NCBI RefSeq assembly: GCF_900142295.1
Contig: NZ_FSRL01000002.1
Location: 186,001-250,000 of the forward strand
Length of the DNA: 64,000 nt
Origin: Vannielia litorea
Lineage (GTDB): Bacteria > Pseudomonadota > Alphaproteobacteria > Rhodobacterales > Rhodobacteraceae
Direction: 5' to 3'
Shown here: in pieces, positions 9,250 through 17,408 of the stretch
How the letters are laid out: each line of letters opens with the position of its first letter
Numbering within the stretch: position 1 is the first letter of the stretch
Made by a program: the position numbers and the translations under genes
Notes under the pieces: model-generated
The model's database searches: none
Seen by the model: only the letters and a program-made list of their open reading frames with translations
Told to the model about the DNA's origin: nothing

Positions 9250-10077
9250 ATGCCGCTGGTGACCCTGAAAGACGCGATGGAGTGCCTCCCCGGCCACCGC
9301 GGCGCCCTTGCGGGCCTCGTCGTGCTCGGCTGGGAGGATGCACAGGCCTACATCGCTGCGGCCGAGCGCGTCGGCTGCCCGGCCATCCTTCAAGCTGGGC
9401 CGGGATGCCGGGCCCACACGCCCCTGACCGTGCTGGCCGAGATGTTTCGTGTTCTTGCGGCGCGTGCGCGCGTGCCTGTCGTGGCGCATCTCGACCACGG
9501 CAAGAGCCCGGAAGAGTGCCTGGCGGCCATCGAGGCAGGCTTCTCCTCGGTCATGTATGATGGCTCTGCCCTGCCGCTCGCGGAAAACATCGAGAACACG
9601 GGCAGGGTGCTGGAGGCCGCACGCCGCGCAGGAGTCAGTGTCGAGGCCGAGCTTGGCGTCGTCGGCTATGTGGGCGCGGCCCCCTCTGTTGGCACCGACC
9701 CGGAAGAGGCCCGCCGCTTCATCGCGGAGGTGCCAGTGGACGCCCTGGCCATCTCGGCCGGAAACACCCACCTGAGCACGTCCGACAGCGTGCCGGTGGA
9801 CATTGCGGCCATCCGGGCGGTGGAGGCCGTCGTGCCGACGCCGCTGGTGCTCCACGGCGGCAGCGGCATTCCCCGCGCCCAGCGGCGGCAGTTGGCGCTC
9901 GAGACGCGGGTCATGAAGTTCAACATCGGCACCGAGTTGCGGCAGGCCTTCGGAGGTGCCCTGCGCGCCTTCCTCGAAGTGAACCCGACCATCTTCGACC
10001 GCAACGCCATTCTGGGCAGCATCATCGAACCTGTGGCCGATGCGACTGAAGAGACGCTGAAACACCTCCAGGCCTGA
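9250..10077 (+). CDS. Class II (zinc) ketose-bisphosphate aldolase
   Basis: The 275-residue TIM-barrel aldolase belongs to the FbaA/GatY/IolJ family. It has the catalytic region VAHLDHGKSPEE (about 77-88, metal ligand His), YDGSALPLAENI, VEAELG, GNTH, HGGSGIP and the phosphate-binding KFNIGTELR. It should split the kinase product into dihydroxyacetone phosphate and an aldehyde or semialdehyde. It is the last gene of the operon, 3 bp after the kinase stop. Whether the substrate is a tagatose-, fructose- or deoxyketogluconate-type phosphate is unknown. Confidence 0.88.
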   Translation: MPLVTLKDAMECLPGHRGALAGLVVLGWEDAQAYIAAAERVGCPAILQAGPGCRAHTPLTVLAEMFRVLAARARVPVVAHLDHGKSPEECLAAIEAGFSSVMYDGSALPLAENIENTGRVLEAARRAGVSVEAELGVVGYVGAAPSVGTDPEEARRFIAEVPVDALAISAGNTHLSTSDSVPVDIAAIRAVEAVVPTPLVLHGGSGIPRAQRRQLALETRVMKFNIGTELRQAFGGALRAFLEVNPTIFDRNAILGSIIEPVADATEETLKHLQA

Positions 10078-10165
10078 GCCCGGCTGTCCGGTAATCCTGG
10101 CTCTCTTCTTGATAGCAGTCTGTCCCCCGTCAGCACTTGGTCAAAACGGAGCCGGGCTCCGACAC

Positions 10166-10288
10166 CTAGATTGCCCCACGTGCAAAGGTGATCAGTGCAC
10201 AGACCAGCACAACCACACCGACCGCTCCCACGATCTCCGGCCACCAGCCGAACTCGTAGACCTCGTGATCTTCGTCGTTCGTATCCAT
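10166..10288 (-). CDS. 40-residue single-span membrane protein downstream of dctM
   Basis: This small gene encodes MDTNDEDHEVYEFGWWPEIV followed by a hydrophobic helix (about 18-36) and ends FARGAI. It begins with ATG at 10288, eight bases after AAGGA. It lies 13 bp beyond the end of the second TRAP dctM on the same strand. The acidic N-terminus plus one membrane span suggests a small accessory or regulatory subunit of the TRAP permease. No family name is recognised; length, start site and composition argue that it is real. Confidence 0.6.
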   Translation of the reverse strand: MDTNDEDHEVYEFGWWPEIVGAVGVVVLVCALITFARGAI

Positions 10289-10301
10289 AATGGCGTCCTT
10301 T

Positions 10302-11609
10302 CTATAGTCCGGGCAGCCAGAGCGCGATCTGCGGGAAGATCATGACGAGCGCCAGGCCAATGATCTGCAGGCCGATGAAGGGCATCACGGCGAGGAAGAT
10401 CTCTTGTAGCGTCACATCCTTGGGTGCCACGCTCTTGAGGTAGAAGCAGGCCGGCCCAAAGGGGGGTGAGAGCATGTAGATCTGGATGTTCATGGCAAAG
10501 AGGATACCAAACCAGACCGGATCATAGCCCAGCTGCACCACCACGGGCGCAAAGACCGGCACAGTGATGAAGACGATGGCGATCCACTCCAGGAAAGTTC
10601 CCAGGAAGAAGATAATCAGCATCATCACGATGATTACCATGATCGGCGCCATGTCGAGGCCAGTGAGGATACCACTCAGAAAGCGGGTGCCGCCCATCAG
10701 GTTGTAAATCCCCACGAGGCTCACGGCTCCGATGATCAGCCACAGGATGGAGCCGGTCGTTAGAGTTGTGGCCCAAAGTGCTTCACGCACGCCCTTTGTG
10801 GTCAGCTCCCGCCGTGCGGCCGCCACAATGAGAGAGCCGACTGCGCCAATCGCGGCGGATTCCGTGACTGTCGCGATGCCGCCGTAGATCGAGCCGAGCA
10901 CGCCGAAGATCAGCAGGAAGGGCAGGATCAACCCCTTGAGATATGCGAGCCGCTGAATCAGCGGCAGCTGGGTTTCGGGGCTGTCGTAGATGGGGCCGAT
11001 GGCGGGGTTCAACCTCACCCGGAAGAGGACGTAGCCGATGTAGAGTCCGGCCAGTAGCATCCCGGGAACGACGCCGGCGGTAAAGAGGTCGCGCACCGAG
11101 ACACCGGCTTCGGCGCCGTAGACGATCAGCACCACGCTAGGCGGTATCAACGTGGCCAGCGAGCCTGAGGCGCAGAGCACGCCGATGGAGAGTTTGCGGT
11201 CATACCCGAGCCGAAACATCTGCGGCAAGGCGATCAGTCCCAGCAGCACGATCTCGCCGCCGACAATACCCGACATGGCCGCCAGCACCACTGCCACAAG
11301 GCATGTCTGCACAGCCACGCCGCCACGCATGCGCCCACCTAAGATCGCCATGGAGTTGAACAGTTCCTTCGCAACTCCGGATCGCTCCATGATATTGGCC
11401 ATGAAGACGAAGAAAGGCACCGCCACGAGGGTTTGCTTGTCCATCACCTTGGTGACGGCGGAGGTGACGAGGATAAAGCCGTTGCTGCCATAGGCTAGAT
11501 AGGCGGTGGCGACTGAGATCAGCAAAGTGGAGGCGCCGAGCGGCACCCCGATTGCCATCAGGATGAAGAGCGCCGAAACGATATAGAGCGTGACGAGTTC
11601 AATGCCCAT
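10302..11609 (-). CDS. dctM: TRAP transporter large membrane subunit (DctM family)
   Basis: The 435-residue multi-span protein is the transport subunit of the second TRAP system, with family motifs SGSLATLIPPSVVLIVYG and NIQIYMLSPPFGPACFYL. The ATG at 11609 shares one base with the dctQ stop (TAATG). Codon usage is slightly less GC-biased than in neighbouring genes. It is followed by the 40-residue membrane protein. Confidence 0.94.
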   Translation of the reverse strand: MGIELVTLYIVSALFILMAIGVPLGASTLLISVATAYLAYGSNGFILVTSAVTKVMDKQTLVAVPFFVFMANIMERSGVAKELFNSMAILGGRMRGGVAVQTCLVAVVLAAMSGIVGGEIVLLGLIALPQMFRLGYDRKLSIGVLCASGSLATLIPPSVVLIVYGAEAGVSVRDLFTAGVVPGMLLAGLYIGYVLFRVRLNPAIGPIYDSPETQLPLIQRLAYLKGLILPFLLIFGVLGSIYGGIATVTESAAIGAVGSLIVAAARRELTTKGVREALWATTLTTGSILWLIIGAVSLVGIYNLMGGTRFLSGILTGLDMAPIMVIIVMMLIIFFLGTFLEWIAIVFITVPVFAPVVVQLGYDPVWFGILFAMNIQIYMLSPPFGPACFYLKSVAPKDVTLQEIFLAVMPFIGLQIIGLALVMIFPQIALWLPGL

Positions 11610-12121
11610 TATTCCACTCCCAGCCCTGCGGGCGTGTGGCGCTTGGTCGAGGGAGTAAGCAGGTTCGCCAGTAGCTGCAGGAAGTAGAGCACCGCTGAGC
11701 CGACAAGCATGGTCTTGACATAGGTTGGCGTATAGGGGTCGAAGGCGCTGCCCGTGGTCTGCGGCGCCTTGAGCACCTTCACCATCGGTTCCCAAAGCAT
11801 GACGGTGAGCCCGGCCACGCCGACCATCGACAACAGGATCGCGAGCTTTTTCATCCGGCCCCACAGCTTTTCTCCGAGAAGGAGTTCCATGGTGGTCACG
11901 GTGATGTGGCGGCGCTGCTGGGTCACGGCACCCACGCAGAGCATCCATGCAGTGGCGACCAGCACCATGATTGTCTCGGAAGTCCATGAGGTCGGAGCGC
12001 CAAGCACGTAGCGCATGAAGACCTCGTAGAGCGATAGCGCAATGGCCGCGAGGTAGAATACCCCGCAGACCTTGCCGAGGAAGACCGACACCTTCCCCAT
12101 GATCGTCACATATGCCTGCAT
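11609..12121 (-). CDS. dctQ: TRAP transporter small membrane subunit (DctQ family)
   Basis: The 170-residue, four-helix protein carries the DctQ pattern FMRYVLGAPTSWTSETIMVLVATAWMLCVGAV and RRHITVTTME. A longer periplasmic loop (about 115-140) precedes the last helix. It forms the permease with the adjoining DctM and lies 58 bp downstream of its dctP. Confidence 0.92.
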   Translation of the reverse strand: MQAYVTIMGKVSVFLGKVCGVFYLAAIALSLYEVFMRYVLGAPTSWTSETIMVLVATAWMLCVGAVTQQRRHITVTTMELLLGEKLWGRMKKLAILLSMVGVAGLTVMLWEPMVKVLKAPQTTGSAFDPYTPTYVKTMLVGSAVLYFLQLLANLLTPSTKRHTPAGLGVE

Positions 12122-12141
12122 TTTCCCCTCCCCGGTGGCCA

Positions 12142-12166
12142 GGAGGGGCGAGCGCCTTGGCCCTCC
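12142..12166 (-). promoter_or_regulatory. Intergenic hairpin between dctP and dctQ
   Basis: GGAGGG and CCCTCC arms enclose a smaller GGCG/CGCC stem in the 58-bp gap between the binding-protein and permease genes. No T-run follows. Likely role is uneven expression of binding protein and permease. Confidence 0.45.
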
Positions 12167-12179
12167 CCTCCCTGTTCCG

Positions 12180-13202
12180 CTACGGCTTCAGAAGGCCGAT
12201 TTTCTTCATGAAGTCATAGTGGGCGTCGAGCGCCTTGCGGGCCTCAGGCGACTTTGCCGCCGTTTCTTCCCATGCTTCGGTGGCGAGCACGCGGAACTTG
12301 TCGCGCTCTTCCTGGCTCCAGTCGACCACGGTGATGTCCCCGGCGGCCTGATCGGCCTGCACCTGCTGCTTGTCCTGCAGGTCGAGCTGGCGGCGCAGGT
12401 CGTCATAGGCAGCATAGAACCACGTTTCCACCGCGAGCTTCTGGTCGTCCGACATGCCCTCCCAGACGCCCTTGTTCAGGACGAACTGGCGCACTGCCAT
12501 GGAGTGGATGCCTGGGTAGAGCGGATACTTTGCAACCTGGTGGAAGCCGCTGGTGGAGTTGTTGATGTAGGCAGATGCGTCGGCCGCGTCGATCACTCCC
12601 TTCTCTAGCGAAGTGAAGACATCGCTGATCGACATCGACACCGGCGCGGCTCCGGCCTTCTGGAACACCGTGGCTGCGAGACCCGAGGGCGAGCGGATCT
12701 TGACCCCTTCGAGGTCGGCGACACCACGGATTTCGACGGTCGAGACCAGCGCCTCCTTGGAGACCGCGCCGCAGCCGACAACATGCATCGCGTCTGGCAG
12801 CACCGAGTCCCACAACTCCTGAAGCGCTTCGCGCCCGCCGCCGTGGCGGCAGAAAGTTTGCACCTGTTCAGGAGAATCATAGCCGGCGATCAGGTCGCCC
12901 ATGATCGCGAAGGCCGGGTTGCGGCCAGTGAAATAGGCGACCGAGTTCAAGTCGCCGCTAAGCACACCGGCCATGACCGCCTCGGGGGTTTCGTTGCGAT
13001 CGACGATGGCATTGATCGGGAAAAACTCCACGGTCACTTCACCCCCCGTCATCGCCGAGAGGCGCTTGCCCCATTCGTCTTCCAGGTAACTGTATTCATA
13101 GGCGCCGCTCTGCGCTGACGACTGGATCTTGAGAACTGTTTCCGAACTGGCCACCGTGGCAGCTAGCGACACTGCCGCTGCCGTCAGAATCATCCGTTTC
13201 AT
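12180..13202 (-). CDS. dctP: TRAP transporter substrate-binding protein (DctP family)
   Basis: The 340-residue protein has a signal peptide (MKRMILTAAAVSLAATVASS) and the DctP fold, including VKIRSPSGLAATVFQKAGAAPVSM and FTSLEKGVIDAAD (about 163-205). The ATG at 13202 has a GGAGG site. It heads the dctPQM operon transcribed away from the gntR gene. The partner enzyme across the promoter is an isopropylmalate/tartrate-type dehydrogenase, so a hydroxy-dicarboxylate ligand is plausible. Confidence 0.92.
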   Translation of the reverse strand: MKRMILTAAAVSLAATVASSETVLKIQSSAQSGAYEYSYLEDEWGKRLSAMTGGEVTVEFFPINAIVDRNETPEAVMAGVLSGDLNSVAYFTGRNPAFAIMGDLIAGYDSPEQVQTFCRHGGGREALQELWDSVLPDAMHVVGCGAVSKEALVSTVEIRGVADLEGVKIRSPSGLAATVFQKAGAAPVSMSISDVFTSLEKGVIDAADASAYINNSTSGFHQVAKYPLYPGIHSMAVRQFVLNKGVWEGMSDDQKLAVETWFYAAYDDLRRQLDLQDKQQVQADQAAGDITVVDWSQEERDKFRVLATEAWEETAAKSPEARKALDAHYDFMKKIGLLKP

Positions 13203-13364
13203 CTTTCCTCCTCACACCCACCGGATGGGCGGTTTCTAGGCCGGCGCACCGGCAAGTTCGCATACTAAGGCATTTTGCTTTGCATCCGTCAATGTATGCA
13301 TTAATTTATTTGACGGCTTGGACGTGAGGTGCAATTGTGGCCGAAACAAAAGGGATCAGGCCGG
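13203..13364. promoter_or_regulatory. Divergent promoter region of dctP and gntR
   Basis: This AT-rich 162-bp gap contains repeated TGCAT words and a GTCAA...TTGAC inverted pair (about 13289-13315). GntR/FadR-type regulators usually bind short inverted repeats in such shared regions. No single clear operator can be assigned. Confidence 0.35.
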
Positions 13365-14036
13365 ATGGCAGAGGCTGCCAAGTCAACACGTGTCGAAGCC
13401 GCTTATGAGCGGTTGAAGGACGAGATCCGGACCAACCGGATGCCGCCCGGCTTTCAGGCGCCTGAGCCCGAGATCGCGCTTCGACTTGGTATGAGCCGCA
13501 CACCTGTGCGCGAGGCCCTGATCCGCCTTGAAGCGGAGGGGTTGGTCGAGTTGATCCCCCGCCGGGGTGTGCGGGTCCTGCCAATCCGTGCCGAGGATAT
13601 GCGCGAGATCTACCAGATTCTGACCTCGCTGGAGCCTGACGCCGCCGCCCGCTACGCCGAAACGCATCCCAGTGATCAAGAACTCGCCCCATTGGAGCGC
13701 GCTACCGCCGACATGGAGGCCGCGCTGGAAAGCGAGGATCTCGACACCTGGGCCGAAGCCGATGATCGCTTTCATCAGATCTTGCTCGACCTGCAAGGGA
13801 ACCGGCGCCTGAAGGAATTTGTCCGCGCGCTCTACGATCAGGCCCATCGGGCGCGGGTCGTGACCATGCGGATGCGCGGCCCTCCCCACCGCTCCACTCA
13901 AGAGCACCGCGATATCCTGAACTACCTGAGAGCCGGCGACGGGGACTCCGTGCGGCGCCTGTTCAAACAGCACCGCACAAGGTCCGCCGAAGAACTGCTG
14001 GCCATTCTGGAAAAATACAAGTTGGGCCAGCTCTAG
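13365..14036 (+). CDS. GntR-family regulator, FCD (FadR-type) subfamily
   Basis: The protein (223 residues from the ATG at 13365) has a winged helix at the N-terminus (LGMSRTPVREALIRLEAEGLVELIPRRGVRV) and an all-helical FCD ligand domain (about 90-215). The conserved metal-site residues appear in DDRFHQILLDLQGNRRL and STQEHRDILNYLRAGD. A GTG 36 bp upstream would add 12 residues; the ATG is preferred because the extra residues lie outside the domain. It probably controls both the divergent TRAP operon and the dehydrogenase gene that follows by 16 bp. Confidence 0.9.
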   Translation: MAEAAKSTRVEAAYERLKDEIRTNRMPPGFQAPEPEIALRLGMSRTPVREALIRLEAEGLVELIPRRGVRVLPIRAEDMREIYQILTSLEPDAAARYAETHPSDQELAPLERATADMEAALESEDLDTWAEADDRFHQILLDLQGNRRLKEFVRALYDQAHRARVVTMRMRGPPHRSTQEHRDILNYLRAGDGDSVRRLFKQHRTRSAEELLAILEKYKLGQL

Positions 14037-14052
14037 GCCGGAAGGAAGCATC

Positions 14053-15147
14053 ATGTCAGAGAAGCTGAGCATCGCCCTCATTCGGGGCGACGGGATAGGT
14101 GTGGACGTAGCGAATGCGGCGCTTGCAGTGGTCGATGCCGCCGTGGCCAAGGTCGGGCTGCCTGCATTGTCCTACGAGGAGATCACCGCAGGCGCGGCCT
14201 ACTACAAGGAAACCGGGCGCGACATCGAGCCTGGTGGTGAGAAACGGGCAGGCGAACTGGATGCGATCTTTCTTGGCGCCATCGGACTGCCTTCGGTGCG
14301 CCACGACGATGGCACCGAGATTGCCCCGCACCTGCGCTTGCGTGACCGCTATGGCCTCTATGCCGGCGTTCGCCCAGTCAAGGCTTATCCGAATGCTCCA
14401 CAACGGTTGGCTGACCCACGCGCCGCGGAGATCGACATGGTCATCCTGCGCGAATCCACCGAAGGCCTGTTCTTCTCCGCCGCAACCCACGGCCGCCCGA
14501 ACTTTGCCAGCGATCACGAAGTGCGCGACACGCTCCGCATCACGCGTCCGACCACCGAAAAGCTATTTCACTTCGGCTTCCGCCTCGCCGAGAAGCGGAA
14601 GGCCCGTGGTCGACCCGGCAAACTCACCTGCGTCGACAAGGCCAATGTGTTCAACTCCATGGCCTTCTTCCGAAAGATCTTCGATGAGATCTCGCCGCAA
14701 TACCCGGAGGTCGAGGCCACGCACAATTACGTCGACGCCCAGGCGCTGGACCTGATCCGCAAGCCTTGGGAATTCGACGTGATGGTGATGGAGAACATGT
14801 TCGGCGACATCCTCTCCGACCTCGGCGGTGGCCTTGTCGGGGGCATGGGCATGGCGGCCTGCGCCGAGATCGGCGACGAGGTCGGCCTCTTCCAACCCGC
14901 CCACGGCTCAGCGCCGGACATCATGGGGCAAGACAAGGCCAATCCGCTGGCGGCTGTGCTCTCGGGTTCCCTGATGCTCGACTACTTGGCGGAACGCACC
15001 GGCAATCACCGCTGGACCGAAGCGGCTGAACTGGTCGAAACCGCGGTACAAAGCGGCTTCGAGGCCAACCGCCTCCGCCCGATGGAATTTGGCGGCGACA
15101 TGGGGACCCTCGCGGTCACGAAAGAGCTGCTGGAGCTTCTGGGCTGA
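14053..15147 (+). CDS. Isopropylmalate/tartrate/D-malate-type NAD-dependent decarboxylating dehydrogenase
   Basis: The 364-residue enzyme of the isocitrate/isopropylmalate dehydrogenase family would oxidatively decarboxylate a 2-hydroxy acid. Motifs seen are GDGIG (about 12), RESTEGLFF (about 134-142, the substrate-specificity segment), DKANVF (about 196), VMENMFGDILSDLGGGLVGGMGM (Mg-binding Asp residues) and GSAPDIMGQDKANPL. The specificity segment matches neither leucine-pathway LeuB (RELTGG) nor tartrate dehydrogenase (RENTEG) exactly. With a GntR gene and a TRAP transporter it is more likely catabolic than a leucine biosynthesis gene. Confidence 0.85.
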   Translation: MSEKLSIALIRGDGIGVDVANAALAVVDAAVAKVGLPALSYEEITAGAAYYKETGRDIEPGGEKRAGELDAIFLGAIGLPSVRHDDGTEIAPHLRLRDRYGLYAGVRPVKAYPNAPQRLADPRAAEIDMVILRESTEGLFFSAATHGRPNFASDHEVRDTLRITRPTTEKLFHFGFRLAEKRKARGRPGKLTCVDKANVFNSMAFFRKIFDEISPQYPEVEATHNYVDAQALDLIRKPWEFDVMVMENMFGDILSDLGGGLVGGMGMAACAEIGDEVGLFQPAHGSAPDIMGQDKANPLAAVLSGSLMLDYLAERTGNHRWTEAAELVETAVQSGFEANRLRPMEFGGDMGTLAVTKELLELLG

Positions 15148-15150
15148 GCC

Positions 15151-15339
15151 ATGGCCATCACGATTGGTGCGCCCTCCGTTTCCGGCCGCCCCCTCGCCTC
15201 GGCCATCGGTGCAAGTAAGGAACTCGAGCCAACGGCACGGGTCTTCGTCACGCCTCTGTCACTGTCCATCTGCGCGTTGGACGCAGAGCAGGCTACCAGT
15301 TTCGTTCAACGATTTCCGAACGCCGTGAGAAAGGAATAG
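15151..15339 (+). CDS. Hypothetical 62-residue protein
   Basis: A short frame starts 4 bp after the dehydrogenase and ends 3 bp before the monooxygenase gene. It has no recognised domain, no membrane span and a poor ribosome site. It could be a small real protein or merely an open frame between two genes. Confidence 0.25.
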   Translation: MAITIGAPSVSGRPLASAIGASKELEPTARVFVTPLSLSICALDAEQATSFVQRFPNAVRKE

Positions 15340-15341
15340 GC

Positions 15342-15644
15342 ATGTATGTCGTCACAGTCGTTTTCGAACCCCATGTCGGCCAGTTGGAGGCCTTCTTGCC
15401 GCTCATGCTGGAGAATGCCCGCCGCTCCCTGGAGGACGAGCCCGGGTGCCACAGATTTGACGTTTGCCTCTCCGCGGACCGCAGGAGCGTCTTCCTATAC
15501 GAGATCTACGAAGATGAGACCGCCTTCGCGGCACATGTCGAGACCGCGCATTTTAAGTCCTTTGATGACGCGATAGTTGACTTGGTGCGGCAGAAAACCG
15601 TCAAGACCTACGCGTTGCTTGAGGCAGATGTTCGTCCGTCCTGA
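15342..15644 (+). CDS. Antibiotic biosynthesis monooxygenase (ABM/YgiN)-type small protein
   Basis: The 100-residue ferredoxin-like alpha-beta protein has the ABM pattern: a first strand (VVTVVFEPHVGQLEAFLPLM), EPGCHRFDVC, VFLYEIYEDETAFAAHVETAHFKSF. Relatives include quinol monooxygenase YgiN and LsrG. In a catabolic operon they may act as isomerases or cofactor-free oxygenases. AAGGA precedes the ATG. It is the last gene before the VgrG island. Confidence 0.8.
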   Translation: MYVVTVVFEPHVGQLEAFLPLMLENARRSLEDEPGCHRFDVCLSADRRSVFLYEIYEDETAFAAHVETAHFKSFDDAIVDLVRQKTVKTYALLEADVRPS

Positions 15645-15803
15645 TCTCGGGTTGGCACTTGGCGGTGCCGACAAGGATAAAGGCACGTCAAGCGGCACAA
15701 GTGTCACCAGATCGAAAGAGCCACAGAGGTCTGGTCTCAGCGAGCGCCTGGACCAGCAGGGGACGGGACTGCGGCCCTTCGTCGATCTGCGGCCCACCCT
15801 ATC

Positions 15804-15941
15804 GCCCTCCCGGCAGAAGGCCTGCGGCCCCTGCAAGAAAGGCTGAAGGCTGGCACGGCCTTCCTTGCGTCTCCAGCCACCCGGACCTTGATCATGGCCG
15901 TTTCGATCCGCGACCTCACTCGGAGTCGGGCGCGAGGCCAA
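15804..15941 (-). pseudogene. VgrG linker remnant (fourth, most truncated vgrG trace)
   Basis: Read on the minus strand, this stretch gives SLQPFLQGPQAFCREG, nearly the same as the segment before the second VgrG tail at 21.4 kb and resembling the QPRIHGPQTARVV linker of the full VgrG. The frame then breaks into unrelated sequence before the OB-fold. It is the downstream end of a 370-bp duplicated block, so the cassette array was cut off here. Confidence 0.45.
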
Positions 15942-16131
15942 GCTTCAAACCAACTCTTGAACGAAACACAAAGCCAACCACGACGATGCCTGTCAGCGTC
16001 AGAAAAGCAATCACTGCAGGGATTGGCCCAACCATGAGCATAAGGATCGAAACAGGGATCACGGCGGCCCCAGGCAAATAGATCGCGACCAGCTGATAGA
16101 GATGAAAGAGAGATGTCCGAACAGCGCTCAT
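15916..16131 (-). CDS. Small two-span membrane protein, copy A (possible immunity protein)
   Basis: The 71-residue protein has two hydrophobic helices (about 13-32 and 35-54) and a short charged tail (FRSRVGLKLGLAPDSE). It differs from copy B at 21509-21724 by one residue (Gly for Ala). Its ATG shares one base with the preceding stop (TAATG). In VgrG loci, small membrane proteins directly downstream of cargo often protect against it. That role is inferred from position only. Confidence 0.7.
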   Translation of the reverse strand: MSAVRTSLFHLYQLVAIYLPGAAVIPVSILMLMVGPIPAVIAFLTLTGIVVVGFVFRSRVGLKLGLAPDSE

Positions 16132-16485
16132 TACAGCCGATCCTGATAGAAGGTCATGAACGCATCCAACGCGTAGGCCCCGAACAGCCGGTCGCCCTCC
16201 TTCAGCTGCGGGCGCTTGCGGTTGTCCTCATCCTCCGCCGCCGGGTTCGGCCCCGCCAGCGCCCGCCATTCTGCCTCGGGAATCGGGATCGAGGCCACGA
16301 TCACCGTGCTGCCCTCGGAGAGCAGCGGCTCGTCCACGCAGAGGGTCAGATGGCTCCGCAACATGGCGTCCCGCCTCTCGGTGTCGGCCCGGTAAGCGTG
16401 CAGGATTGAAAGACATGGACCGCAAGGATCACGGCGCCGATCACGCCGACGGCGGCCGAAATGATCTGGATGATGCGTATCAACT
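16131..16485 (-). pseudogene. Frameshifted, chimeric copy of the 221-residue membrane-anchored protein
   Basis: The start (IRIIQIISAAVGVIGAVILAV) and the middle (MLRSHLTL...VIVASIPIPE, NRKRPQLKEGDRLFGAY) are about as long and ordered as in the protein at 19781-20446, but the two parts are in different frames; a single missing base near 16405 explains this. After LFGAY the sequence jumps to ALDAFMTFYQDRL, the C-terminal end of the cargo protein at 21724-22677. It is thus both frameshifted and a recombinant. Confidence 0.7.
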
Positions 16486-16490
16486 GAGCT
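16173..16490 (-). repeat. Diverged repeat shared with 20131-20447
   Basis: Most of the gene for the 221-residue membrane-anchored protein is repeated here at clearly lower identity than the small-gene block, indicating an older duplication. Confidence 0.65.
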
Positions 16491-17408
16491 TGATCCCTTG
16501 TGGCTCGAAGTGGCTCGTTGCGCGCTGCTCCACCTGGCCGGGTTCCATCGCGCGCACGGGCCACAGGGCATGGAGCTTCCGGCTCGGCCGGGCGCGTAGG
16601 TGGGGACAACATCCTGGCTCCGGCGCAGGAAACCGCCGCGTGCATCGCGGTTCGTGTGCATGCTGTTCCAGGCCGACACGCTCGAGGGGTCTTGTCCGGT
16701 TTCCTCCAGCACATCGACCTGCGCCCCGGCCACGGTTGCGTAGTCGAGGCACCAGTGCACATCGATGCCAGAACCAAACCTGTCCTGCGCGAAATCGACC
16801 TCCGCCGCCGAGGAGGCCATTACAATCCTGCGGTCGCCGCGCAGCTGATGGAGTGCCGAACCGATCCGGCGGTGGGTCGCCAGCATGAGCACGTTCTGCG
16901 CACTGTCCACCAGCAGGGCCTCCGCGTTGGTAAAGCCGTCACCCACCATCCGGAAGGCAAAGCTCAGCTTCTCTTCGTCCCGGTCGATCTCGAGATGAAG
17001 GCTGCAGGTCACATCCAGACCGGGCACGACCGCGTCATACCCACCCTTGAACGTCTGCACGAAGGGCATTGCGAAGTTCTGGCCGGTGTAGCCCACCATG
17101 GCTTGCAACCCCTGGTCGCCATCCTCGCGGTATGCGTCGATCTGGGCGCCATCCGAGGTGGCATGCGGGCGCGTGTTGGCGGCAGAATAGTCCTGCTCCA
17201 TCCCGAAAGGGTGCGAACTGACGTCCGATGCGACAACCGACGGCGTGGCACTCGCGGCGGCCAGGTCGAAGGTCTTGCGCAACCGGATGCGCGACGTCAC
17301 CGAGAGCGATTGGCTGAAGCCACGGTTATCCCCGTGAAAAAGCAACCCGCTCGGTCCGAAGTTGGCAAGCGGATGGAACGACCGGACATGGAGCGTCAGG
17401 GTGCTCAT
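16480..17408 (-). pseudogene. Frameshifted paralogue of the 329-residue beta-rich VgrG-linked protein
   Basis: The first 270 or so residues follow the protein at 18799-19788 closely in pattern: RSFHPLANFGPSGLLFHGDNRGFS, YREDGDQ, YTGQNFA, VPGLDVT, RMVGDGFTNAEALL, LATHRRIGSALHQL. Near 16580 the frame is lost, and a different frame carries on to a TGA at 16480 that overlaps the next start, as expected for the intact gene. Loss of the proper C-terminus makes this probably inactive. The ATG overlaps the preceding gene by 4 bp. Confidence 0.6.

Larger units (their letters stand above)
15804..16178 (-). repeat. Duplicated block, copy A (small membrane protein module)
   Basis: This block of about 375 bp matches 21397-21771. 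Over the 216 bp of the small membrane-protein gene only two adjacent bases differ, so the duplication or gene conversion is recent. The block carries the last 14 codons of the cargo gene, the small gene and a vgrG linker remnant. Confidence 0.8.

Noticed and set aside
8104..10065. Long minus-strand frame opposite the kinase and aldolase
   Set aside because: Both plus-strand genes have clear active-site motifs; the minus frame has none and shows shadow composition.
10076..10159. Perfect 10-bp inverted repeat (GAGCCCGGCT / AGCCGGGCTC) as a terminator between aldolase and the small membrane gene
   Set aside because: The arms are 64 bp apart and no T-run follows, so a working intrinsic terminator is unlikely; it could be chance in GC-rich DNA.
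15495..15941. Minus-strand 148-codon frame as a real protein
   Set aside because: It runs antisense through the end of the monooxygenase gene and its only meaningful part is a VgrG linker remnant.
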